Shown here piece after piece: positions 1 through 5,359 of a stretch of DNA of 5,567 nt. Position 1 is the first letter of the stretch, and every line of letters starts with the position of its first letter. The translations under genes and the position numbers were made by a program. This stretch comes from Halanaerobiales bacterium (GTDB lineage Bacteria; Bacillota; Halanaerobiia; Halanaerobiales; JADQBU01). A model generated the notes under the pieces. It was given only the letters and a program-made list of their open reading frames with translations, had not been told where the DNA came from and made no database searches. The stretch lies in the NCBI GenBank assembly GCA_016278435.1, contig JADQBU010000195.1, forward strand, positions 1 to 5,567. Direction: 5' to 3'.

Positions 1-1
1 G

Positions 2-1279
2 GGAGTAATCTGGTCTGTTAACACTGACAATGAGACGGTTATTGCTAAAAGAAAGGAAAAGGTCTTTATTACAGGAAATACTCCTTTTACAAATATTACC
101 ATGGACCTGAAGGTACCGGATCATCTGGCTGATCAACCAGTAATTATCGGCGGAGAGCTACAGGATAGGGTCTATGGTGAGTTCCAGGCTGAAATGGATT
201 TATTTAATAATGTTTTTGCTGAATTAATGATTAAAGGTGATGCCAAGGGAAGAATGTTCTCCTTCCCCATTCCCACTTACAATATTACCAGAAACTTCGA
301 CTGGGATAATAAGAATCTGGATCCGGTCTGGCAGATGACTGCCAAATTCGGTATCCCCTACTTTTCTAATTTCGTTAATTCTGACATGAAACCGGAAGAC
401 GCCCGATCTATGTGCTGCCGCTTAAGACTTGATAATACTGAACTCCGGAAAAGGGGTGGAGGGTTATTTGGTTCCAATCCTATGACAGGCTCAGCCGGTA
501 TAGTCACCCTGAACATGCCGCGGATTGGATTTCTGGCCAGAGATGAAAAAGATTTCCTGGAGAGGACTTTCCAGTTGATGGATATTGCCCGGACAAGCCT
601 GGAATGCAAGCGCAAGGTTCTGGAAAATTTTACAGAACAGGGGCTTTACCCCTATGCCAGTTTTTATCTCAGAAGTGTAAAAGAACGCTTTAATGAATAC
701 TGGAAAAATCACTTTAATACCATCGGGTTAAATGGGATGAATGAGGCTCTACTTAACTTCATGGGTGAGGATATTACATCAAAAGCAGGCCGGGATTTTG
801 CCCTATATGTTATGAAAAATATGCGGGAAAAATTAAAGGAATATCAGGAAGAGACCGATAATCTCTATAATCTGGAAGCTACACCGGCCGAGGGAACTTC
901 TTACCGTCTGGCCCGGCTTGATAAAGAGAAATTCGGCAATAAGATTATTGCCGCCAATGAAGAAAGGGTAAGAAGCGAGGGAGCAGATCCCTATTATACT
1001 AATTCTACCCATCTACCGGTTGGATTTACTGATGATATTTTTACTGCCCTCGATCTTCAGGACGAGTTGCAGCAGATCTATAATGGGGGAACTGTTTTCC
1101 ACGGATTTGTAGGTGAAAATATGCCAGGAATTCAAAGTACCAAGCTCCTGGTCAAGAGAATAGCTGAAAACTATGCTCTACCTTACTTTACAATTACACC
1201 TACTTTCAGTATCTGTCCGGTCCACGGTTATATACCCGGAGAACACCATTACTGCCCCCGTTGTGCAGCAGAAGGTTAA
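2..1279 (+). CDS. nrdD: Anaerobic (class III) ribonucleoside-triphosphate reductase, catalytic part, 5'-truncated by the window and lacking the glycyl radical domain
   Basis: This is the C-terminal part of the oxygen-sensitive reductase that turns ribonucleotides into deoxyribonucleotides. The frame is open from base 2 with no start of its own; the ATG at 101 is internal, since codons 2-100 read sensibly into it. Numbering from that ATG, family landmarks are CCRLRLD (105-111, probably holding the thiyl-radical cysteine of the finger loop), the glycine-rich stretch and NPMTGSAGIVTLNMPRIG (126-143), and the zinc motif C372-P-V-H375 ... C385-P-R-C388. The protein stops four residues after C388. 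Normal NrdD continues with a segment ending in a glycyl radical motif such as RVVGY or RVCGY, and this is absent here. Codons after the TAA give only a few residues before another stop. The missing domain is encoded separately at 2146-2304. The N-terminal part, including any ATP-cone, lies outside the window. Family assignment is firm; function as a split enzyme is inferred. Confidence 0.95.
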   Translation, partial: GVIWSVNTDNETVIAKRKEKVFITGNTPFTNITMDLKVPDHLADQPVIIGGELQDRVYGEFQAEMDLFNNVFAELMIKGDAKGRMFSFPIPTYNITRNFDWDNKNLDPVWQMTAKFGIPYFSNFVNSDMKPEDARSMCCRLRLDNTELRKRGGGLFGSNPMTGSAGIVTLNMPRIGFLARDEKDFLERTFQLMDIARTSLECKRKVLENFTEQGLYPYASFYLRSVKERFNEYWKNHFNTIGLNGMNEALLNFMGEDITSKAGRDFALYVMKNMREKLKEYQEETDNLYNLEATPAEGTSYRLARLDKEKFGNKIIAANEERVRSEGADPYYTNSTHLPVGFTDDIFTALDLQDELQQIYNGGTVFHGFVGENMPGIQSTKLLVKRIAENYALPYFTITPTFSICPVHGYIPGEHHYCPRCAAEG

Positions 1280-1346
1280 ACCAGGCACATACCCGGCATA
1301 AAACTGAAAAAGTTTAAAAAGGTTAAATAAAGAAGGTTAAATAAAT
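1270..1346 (+). repeat. Short direct repeats AAGGTTAAA around the nrdD/nrdG junction
   Basis: AAGGTTAAA occurs three times: 1272-1280 (containing the nrdD stop codon), 1319-1327 and 1333-1341. The last two are part of a 14-bp tandem unit, AAGGTTAAATAAAG then AAGGTTAAATAAAT (1319-1332 and 1333-1346). The first and third copies share the longer AGAAGGTTAAA (1270-1280 and 1331-1341). The third copy supplies the AAGG ribosome binding site of nrdG. The repeats may be slippage products or traces of the rearrangement that separated the two nrdD parts. Confidence 0.7.
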
Positions 1347-2053
1347 TGATAAAATTGAGCGGTATTCAGAAAACAAGTTTAATAGATTTCCCGGATAACA
1401 TAGCTACAACCGTTTTTACCCAGGGTTGTAATTTCAGATGCCCTTACTGTCACAATCCACAGTTGTTACCCCGGGAAAATGAGAACGGCCAATATATCGA
1501 TTCCCAGAGTGTCATCGAATTTCTTGTCAGCCGGAAACACCTACTTGACGGAATCTGTATTACCGGTGGAGAACCGGCTTTACAGGAAGGTTTAATCAGC
1601 TTTATAGAAAAGATTAAAGCTCATGGCTTTAAGGTTAAACTCGATACTAACGGCTCTTTCCCCTTAAAGCTAAAGTATCTTCTGGAGAATAACCTGCTGG
1701 ATTATGTGGCAATGGATATTAAACATACTGTAACAGGTTACAGGGAATTGATACCCAGCAACTCAGCAAAATTCATCGAGGGTATCAAAGAAAGCATCAA
1801 GCTCCTGCTTAAAGCTGATGAAATTGATTATGAGTTCAGGACAACTGTAGTACCCGGTTTACATACAGATGAAGATATCAGGGAGATAGCCAACCTGATC
1901 AAGGGAGCCCGTTTATATTACCTACAGAACTTTAGACCAGAAAATACCTTCAACTCAGAATTACAATCACTTAACCGTTGTGCAGATTCAGTTCTGGAGA
2001 ATTATAAAAAGATTGCTGAAGAGCTAATTGAAAGAGTTTATATAAGGTATTAA
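1346..2053 (+). CDS. nrdG: Anaerobic ribonucleotide reductase activating enzyme, radical SAM, NrdG2 type
   Basis: This 235-aa radical-SAM activase cleaves S-adenosylmethionine with a 4Fe-4S cluster and places the radical on the glycine of NrdD. The cluster motif is C28-NFR-C32-PY-C35 (CX3CX2C), followed by HNPQLLP. The SAM-binding glycine motif is ITGGEPALQEG (near 73-83), and MDIKHT and TTVVPGLH follow as in the family. The opening LSGIQKTSLIDFPDNIATTVFTQGCNF region is typical of the longer NrdG2 group rather than the roughly 155-aa E. coli NrdG. The start is TTG, supported by AAGG (1333-1336) nine bases upstream and by the conserved N-terminus. It lies 66 bp after nrdD and 92 bp before the glycyl radical subunit gene, so its substrate glycine is probably on that small protein. 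Family-level assignment is secure. The specific target is inferred from the operon, since related activases serve other glycyl radical enzymes. Confidence 0.93.
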   Translation: MIKLSGIQKTSLIDFPDNIATTVFTQGCNFRCPYCHNPQLLPRENENGQYIDSQSVIEFLVSRKHLLDGICITGGEPALQEGLISFIEKIKAHGFKVKLDTNGSFPLKLKYLLENNLLDYVAMDIKHTVTGYRELIPSNSAKFIEGIKESIKLLLKADEIDYEFRTTVVPGLHTDEDIREIANLIKGARLYYLQNFRPENTFNSELQSLNRCADSVLENYKKIAEELIERVYIRY

Positions 2054-2096
2054 GTTAAACAAGAAATGTTAAAGAATTAAAATAATGACCTTTAAA

Positions 2097-2119
2097 CCTG
2101 ACAGGATTATTTCCTCAGG
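2097..2119 (+). other. Small RNA hairpin upstream of the glycyl radical subunit gene
   Basis: CCTG (2097-2100) and AGG (2103-2105) can pair with CCT (2113-2115) and CAGG (2116-2119), giving 7 bp with a two-base bulge (AC) and a seven-base loop. It lies in the 92-bp gap after nrdG, ending 11 bases before the ribosome binding site. There is no T-tract, so it is not a classical terminator. It could mark an mRNA processing or stabilising element that sets small-subunit expression separately from nrdD and nrdG. That role is speculative. Confidence 0.35.
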
Positions 2120-2130
2120 AATAACAGAAC

Positions 2131-2138
2131 AGGAGGTG
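2131..2138 (+). promoter_or_regulatory. Strong ribosome binding site of the split glycyl radical gene
   Basis: AGGAGGTG lies seven bases before the ATG at 2146. It is the strongest Shine-Dalgarno sequence in the window and fixes the start of the 52-codon gene. It shows that the fragment is translated on its own and is not a decayed remnant. Confidence 0.85.
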
Positions 2139-2145
2139 TTGGATA

Positions 2146-2304
2146 ATGTCGAAAAAACAAAAATGCGAGGTATATTCCCGCGTTGTTGGTTATCTCTCCC
2201 CTGTTTCCGAATGGAACAAGGGGAAAAAAGAAGAATTCAAGGATAGAAAGACCTATGATGAGGTTCTGAAAAATTACAGCATTAAAAAAACAATACACAT
2301 ATAG
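2146..2304 (+). CDS. Free-standing glycyl radical domain of class III ribonucleotide reductase (small subunit of a split NrdD)
   Basis: This 52-aa protein matches the extreme C-terminus of NrdD, the piece missing from the upstream nrdD. The motif is S11-R-V-V-G15-Y-L-S-P-V, where Gly15 (codon GGT, 2188-2190) is the predicted radical carrier. W23-NKGKKEEFKDRK and a short tail, YDEVLKNYSIKKTIHI, follow. KCEVYS before the motif is also typical of intact NrdD proteins. The start ATG has an excellent AGGAGGTG site at the right distance and there is no in-frame ATG upstream. The protein presumably docks into the active-site barrel of the large NrdD subunit and receives its radical from NrdG, much as YfiD/GrcA supplies a replacement glycyl radical domain to pyruvate formate-lyase. 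The domain identity is clear from sequence. Complex formation and activity are inferred. A decayed or rearranged nrdD is the alternative, but the conserved motif and good translation signals argue against it. Confidence 0.9.
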   Translation: MSKKQKCEVYSRVVGYLSPVSEWNKGKKEEFKDRKTYDEVLKNYSIKKTIHI

Positions 2305-2307
2305 AAT

Positions 2308-2370
2308 AAACGGTTGTTACATGGATTAGTTATAATCTCCATGTGCCAACCGTTTTCATTTTGTGTTTTT
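2308..2370 (+). terminator. Rho-independent terminator after the nrd operon
   Basis: AAACGGTTG (2308-2316) pairs with CAACCGTTT (2347-2355), and ACATGGA (2319-2325) pairs with TCCATGT (2338-2344). A U-C mismatch and a U-G wobble lie between the two helices, and the loop is 12 bases. A T-rich tract (TTTTCATTTTGTGTTTTT) follows to 2370. It begins three bases after the stop of the glycyl radical gene and lies between convergent operons. It may also slow transcripts arriving from cobO, although the T-tract on that side is weaker. Confidence 0.85.
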
Positions 2371-2391
2371 GAGTATCAATCAGGCCAGAAA

Positions 2392-2895
2392 CTATTTCTC
2401 TATACCTACTCTGGCCTGCACACCCTGATTATAATAATGCTTAATCTCCCTCATCTCAGTGACCAGATCAGCTTTCTCCAGCAGCTTATTACCTGCTTTC
2501 CTACCGGTAACAATGACTTCAACATCATCTGCCCTGCTGTTTATTACATCCAGTAGTTCATCCTCGGAGAATAAATTATAATAAGTAGCAATATTGGCTT
2601 CATCCATAATTACAACCCGGTATTCGCCCGATTTTAATATCTCCCGTATCTCTTCCAGACCGGCCCGTGCTGCCTCAATATCTGCCTCCTCCGGTTCATT
2701 TTTGATAAAACAGTTCCGGCCATATTGTTTTATCTCTATCCCCGGTATTTCCTTTAAGGCTTTTAATTCACTGTATTCCATTCCTTTAACAAACTGACCG
2801 ATAAATACCTTAAATCCTGCACCCACAGCCCGTATTGCCAGTCCAATTGCCGCTGTTGTTTTACCCTTACCATTTCCGGTATAAACCTGGATCAT
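2392..2895 (-). CDS. cobO: Cob(I)yrinic acid a,c-diamide / corrinoid adenosyltransferase (CobA/CobO/BtuR family)
   Basis: This 167-aa ATP-dependent enzyme adds the 5'-deoxyadenosyl group to reduced corrinoids, in de novo cobamide synthesis or in salvage. It opens with a P-loop, TGNGKGKTTAA (6-16), in the form typical of this family. IMDEANIATYYNLF (96-109) carries the acidic DE pair. The C-terminal block, VTGRKAGNKLLEKADLVTEM (129-148), KHYYNQGVQARVGIE (152-166), matches the family end. It is slightly shorter than many relatives (about 170-200 aa). The ATG has an AGGAG site eight bases upstream (plus-strand CTCCT, 2904-2908). It converges on the nrd operon and follows the symporter gene by 153 bp. 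No other cobamide gene or cobalamin riboswitch is in view, so salvage is as likely as synthesis. The name cobO versus btuR cannot be decided from sequence. Confidence 0.92.
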   Translation of the reverse strand: MIQVYTGNGKGKTTAAIGLAIRAVGAGFKVFIGQFVKGMEYSELKALKEIPGIEIKQYGRNCFIKNEPEEADIEAARAGLEEIREILKSGEYRVVIMDEANIATYYNLFSEDELLDVINSRADDVEVIVTGRKAGNKLLEKADLVTEMREIKHYYNQGVQARVGIEK

Positions 2896-2959
2896 AATCT
2901 CAACTCCTGTTGTGTTATTAAAAAAGTTTCTTTTAATTTTATCTTCTAAGATTTAATTC

Positions 2960-2988
2960 TAGATAAACCGGTTTTAACCTTTTTGCAA
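2960..2988 (-). promoter_or_regulatory. Possible promoter of cobO (weak)
   Basis: On the minus strand TTGCAA (2983-2988) and TATCTA (2960-2965) are separated by 17 bp, about 65 bases before the cobO start. The -10 matches consensus poorly (3 of 6), and TAGAAT just downstream is an alternative. The spacer contains the 10-bp palindrome AAACCGGTTT, which could be an operator. The whole 2896-3048 gap is very AT-rich and shows no convincing terminator for the upstream symporter gene, so read-through into cobO is possible. Confidence 0.35.
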
Positions 2989-3048
2989 AATTTTTATTCT
3001 CTTGAAATATCATTTATTTAATTAACGGTTAAATTTGTATTTTATAAA

Positions 3049-4518
3049 TTATAATATACTATTCTTCTCCAGTTCTTCATCCAGATATCCCAGAAATTCC
3101 TCTGCTTTCTCTGCAGGAGGTTCTGTGAAAAGACTTACTATCAGAAAAACAGCAACACTAATAATCAAGGTCCAGACCCCGGGGAAGTGACCCAGGGGTT
3201 TCCAGCCACTGAACTGCAGATAGAGAGCAACTACTGACCCACTTAAAATACTGGCAATTGCAGCTGTAGCAGTAGATCTCCTCCAGAAAAATGCTCCGAA
3301 GATTGTAGGTACAACAACCAGCAGACCTACTGATGAAGCTACAGAAAGGGTTGCAATCAGGTCAAACTGCTGGGCAGCAAAGATAATTCCAACAACAGCT
3401 ATCCCCAGAATACTGAACTTGGCAAATCTTACCTTGTCTGATTCATTCTGAACATTCTTGTATAAGTCCTGAACTACAATCGAAGACAAAGTTAACATAA
3501 TCGAATCTATAGTCGAAATAGCTGCTGCAGTAATACCGACCATAGCAATCAAACCCAGAATTACCGGTACGTATTCCGAACCCAGTAAAGCTGGTGTTGC
3601 CATATCAGCCGTACTGAGACCGGGCATCAAAATCATAGCACTAAAACCCCAGAGAACAGATACCAGTGTATAGATTAAACCGAAGATCAGGAATCCCCTG
3701 ATCATGGTTTTCATGGCCTTTAATGAATTGGGAACAAATAAGCGCTGACTTACCTGAGGATTCGATATAGAAAAGAAAAACCAGGGTAAGGTCAACCCCA
3801 GAAAAACCTTAAATTTAAAGAAACCGGGTCCTGGAACAGAAAGAAATTCAGAAAAATTTGTTTCCAGGGTATTAAAAAAATTCATAAACCCTCCCAGTTC
3901 CCTGTAAACGATGAAAAACAGAATCAAAACACTTACTACCATCATTATTAATGACTGCAGGGAATCTGTCCAGGCCACAGATTTCATCCCGGCCAGTAAA
4001 GCCCAGGATATAGCCAGTACAGCAGCAATTATAACCCCGGTCATAAAGGGGATTGCTCCTCCAGATAGACCGTTCATTAAATAACCTACCCCCATTAACT
4101 GTACAGCCAGATAGGGTATGAGAAATATAATCGATGTTACAGCCAGAATCACCGGTATCCAGTTATTATCATAACGGTCTCCTAACATCTCATACGGGGA
4201 AATATAATTAAATTTATTCCCTACCAGCCAGAAACGGGGTCCGAAAAATGCAACCAGAACCAGTCCAGATAAGTAAACCAGTTCAAACCCCAGGGCACCA
4301 ACCCCACCTGAATAGGTCAAACCAGCCAGTCCCACCATCATGAAAGCACTGTAAGTAGTAGCACTATAAGAAAGAGCAGATACAAAACCTCCAAGAGAGC
4401 GACCACTTAGAAAATATTCCAGTACTCCTTTTTTCATTCCTCGCCGGGCCCGTAAAGCAACCCAGCTTCCCACTATTACATAAACCATCATCGCCAGATA
4501 TACATATGTTGATTGCAA
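3049..4518 (-). CDS. Sodium:solute symporter (SSF family), candidate NAD-precursor transporter
   Basis: This 489-aa inner-membrane permease has about 12-13 hydrophobic helices and couples Na+ entry to solute uptake. Family landmarks are YFLSGRSLGG (35-44), the TM1-like SATTYSAF (52-59), GMKSVAWTDSLQSLIMMV (177-194), NPQVSQR (253-259) and ISTIDSIMLTLSSIVVQDLY (334-353); this last stretch corresponds to the Na2-site helix. The general look is closest to the PanF (pantothenate) branch. The start is TTG: GGAGGG (4526-4531) lies seven bases upstream, inside the final codons of the preceding gene, which implies translational coupling. Its small membrane partner ends two bases upstream. The operon promoter carries a NiaR-type operator and niaR is the next gene up, so niacin or another NAD precursor is the best substrate guess. 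The family is secure; the substrate is inferred. Pantothenate or another carboxylate remains possible. Confidence 0.9.
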   Translation of the reverse strand: MQSTYVYLAMMVYVIVGSWVALRARRGMKKGVLEYFLSGRSLGGFVSALSYSATTYSAFMMVGLAGLTYSGGVGALGFELVYLSGLVLVAFFGPRFWLVGNKFNYISPYEMLGDRYDNNWIPVILAVTSIIFLIPYLAVQLMGVGYLMNGLSGGAIPFMTGVIIAAVLAISWALLAGMKSVAWTDSLQSLIMMVVSVLILFFIVYRELGGFMNFFNTLETNFSEFLSVPGPGFFKFKVFLGLTLPWFFFSISNPQVSQRLFVPNSLKAMKTMIRGFLIFGLIYTLVSVLWGFSAMILMPGLSTADMATPALLGSEYVPVILGLIAMVGITAAAISTIDSIMLTLSSIVVQDLYKNVQNESDKVRFAKFSILGIAVVGIIFAAQQFDLIATLSVASSVGLLVVVPTIFGAFFWRRSTATAAIASILSGSVVALYLQFSGWKPLGHFPGVWTLIISVAVFLIVSLFTEPPAEKAEEFLGYLDEELEKNSIL

Positions 4519-4520
4519 AG

Positions 4521-4712
4521 TTAATCCCTCCAGTAACCAATAATTTTAAATGTGGATACAATTGCGGCAGCAGCAAATAATGTCCAGTATAAAAATGAAG
4601 CAGTAATCTTGCCGATATGTCCGATAAATACAAAGGGAACAACATAAGCAGATAAGACCAGTACAGCCAACCAGATAATCCATAAAAACCTCTTCTTAGA
4701 AATAGTAACCAC
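4521..4712 (-). CDS. Small two-helix membrane protein, presumed accessory partner of the SSF symporter
   Basis: This 63-aa protein has a basic start (SKKR), a first membrane helix at about residues 9-30 (LWIIWLAVLVLSAYVVPFVF), a short GHIGK loop, a second helix at about 39-58 and the end GYWRD. It lies directly ahead of the symporter, with a two-base gap and a shared coupling signal. Two-helix proteins encoded just before SSF permeases are a known arrangement (YhdT/DUF997 with PanF, and DUF4212 proteins). I place it in that general class by architecture and position, not by a confident family match. The start is uncertain: GTG at 4710-4712 sits only one base or less from its AAGGTGG site, whereas an ATT at 4701-4703 is nine bases away and would give the natural-looking N-terminus SKKRFLWIIW. 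It probably stabilises or modulates the symporter in the membrane. Confidence 0.8.
   Translation of the reverse strand: MVTISKKRFLWIIWLAVLVLSAYVVPFVFIGHIGKITASFLYWTLFAAAAIVSTFKIIGYWRD
4526..4531 (-). promoter_or_regulatory. Ribosome binding site that fixes the symporter TTG start
   Basis: GGAGGG on the minus strand lies seven bases before TTG (4516-4518). It is embedded in the codons for the last residues (W-R-D) of the small membrane protein. This decides for TTG over the internal ATG codons at residues 10-11 and predicts coupled translation of the two proteins. Confidence 0.85.
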
Positions 4713-4719
4713 CCACCTT
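4713..4719 (-). promoter_or_regulatory. Oddly placed ribosome binding site of the small membrane protein gene
   Basis: AAGGTGG on the minus strand abuts the GTG codon at 4710-4712. The upstream in-frame stop (TGA, 4734-4736) and the lack of any in-frame ATG limit the options. The spacing suits initiation at the ATT codon 4701-4703 better than at GTG. Confidence 0.5.
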
Positions 4720-4760
4720 GTATTTTTCTTAATTCAAACTATTTAAAACCCTTTACTGGA

Positions 4761-4789
4761 ATTATATTTTATTACACATGTTATGTCAA
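4761..4789 (-). promoter_or_regulatory. Consensus sigma-A promoter of the small protein-symporter operon
   Basis: TTGACA (plus-strand TGTCAA, 4784-4789) and TATAAT (plus-strand ATTATA, 4761-4766) are separated by exactly 17 bp, a perfect match to the vegetative consensus. Transcription should start near 4754, giving a leader of about 40 bases before the first gene. A promoter this strong is normally held down by a repressor, and a matching operator touches its -35 box. Confidence 0.9.
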
Positions 4790-4802
4790 GTGTCTTTACA
4801 CC
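4788..4802 (-). promoter_or_regulatory. Probable NiaR operator overlapping the -35 box
   Basis: Plus-strand AAGTGTCTTTACACC contains the dyad GTGT-CTTT-ACAC. It agrees at every position with WRGTGTMTWKACASY, the core of the pneumococcal NiaR operator as I recall it. It overlaps the first two bases of the -35 box, a classic repression position. niaR is the adjacent gene. A second, imperfect dyad (ACAC at 4774-4777 with GTGT at 4790-4793, 14 of 20 positions symmetric) covers the spacer and -35 and could hold a second dimer. Confidence 0.75.
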
Positions 4803-4822
4803 CTGGATAAAAATTTTTCTCT

Positions 4823-5359
4823 TCACTCATTATCTTCTTCCAGTAAGTAACCACGGTTTTTTAATTCCTCTTTTAACCTGCTGATGACCTGCTCATTAAT
4901 CGCTTCAATGGTGTGTAAATGAACTCCATCTGTCAGGGCTGATAGTAATGCTGCATTCCCGGTACTAAATTTATCCATAAATCTATCTACATCCCTGGAG
5001 TTCTGAATCATCAATAAGCCCCTCAGTTCACCATATATGGGATGTTCAACTGTAACATCAATTATCTTGGCCCCAAAATTGACAATCGTCATCAATTCAT
5101 CACTTACCTCCTGCGCAGTATGCTGACAAGCAATTGTGGTTTTAATTGTCTGCATTCCGGTCACAGAAGGCATCAAATAACCCTGAGAGGTAGCTATTAT
5201 TTCCTCACCCCGGGCCCTGAGCAGGGCTATATCCTGAACAATCACCTGTCTACTGACCTCAAATTCCTCGGCCAGAGAGGTCCCGGTTAATGGTTGTTTA
5301 GCCTGCCGTAATTTATTTAATAATTTTTCCCTTCTTTCCTCTCCCTTTATTTTAATCAC
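4823..5359 (-). CDS. niaR: Niacin-responsive transcriptional repressor NiaR (HTH_11 + 3H domain)
   Basis: This 178-aa DNA-binding repressor controls NAD synthesis and niacin uptake genes, with nicotinate as the usual corepressor (YrxA in Bacillus, TM1602 in Thermotoga). The N-terminal winged helix covers about residues 7-62, with the signature LAEEFEVSRQVIVQDIALLRARGEEIIAT. The C-terminal 3H domain (about 73-172) holds H80, E88, H106, H147 and H149. H80, E88, H147 and H149 correspond, with a one-residue shift, to the metal ligands I recall for TM1602. Length is normal. The start is GTG (5357-5359), eight bases inside the end of the upstream HTH gene (shared GTGATTAA) with GAGG about six bases ahead, so the two are probably coupled. 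Downstream it is followed by a 110-bp gap with a promoter and NiaR-type operator, and no clear terminator. It is the most likely regulator of the transporter pair. Confidence 0.93.
   Translation of the reverse strand: MIKIKGEERREKLLNKLRQAKQPLTGTSLAEEFEVSRQVIVQDIALLRARGEEIIATSQGYLMPSVTGMQTIKTTIACQHTAQEVSDELMTIVNFGAKIIDVTVEHPIYGELRGLLMIQNSRDVDRFMDKFSTGNAALLSALTDGVHLHTIEAINEQVISRLKEELKNRGYLLEEDNE

Noticed and set aside
101..103. ATG as the start of nrdD
   Set aside because: The frame is open to the window edge and the preceding codons continue a plausible NrdD sequence. There is no ribosome binding site, and a start here would remove the N-terminal half of the enzyme.
2085..2246. A 53-codon + strand ORF overlapping the glycyl radical gene in another frame
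   Set aside because: It has no ribosome binding site, no recognisable motif, and covers the signals and coding sequence of the well-supported gene at 2146-2304.
2107..2298. Minus-strand reading frame opposite the glycyl radical gene
   Set aside because: It is an antisense shadow: phenylalanine/leucine-rich from the complementary lysine codons, with no ribosome binding site or family likeness.
1210..2304. Simple frameshift or sequencing error, intron or mobile element separating the two nrdD parts
   Set aside because: A complete, well-formed nrdG lies between the parts, and the small ORF has its own start and strong ribosome binding site. There is no transposase, intron-encoded endonuclease or terminal inverted repeat.
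2896..3048. Cobalamin riboswitch upstream of cobO
   Set aside because: The gap is too short and AT-rich, and I found no B12-box-like conserved core.
4364..4645. Minus-strand 93-codon frame crossing the small membrane protein and symporter start
   Set aside because: It overlaps two well-supported coupled genes in another frame and has no coherent hydrophobic or domain pattern.
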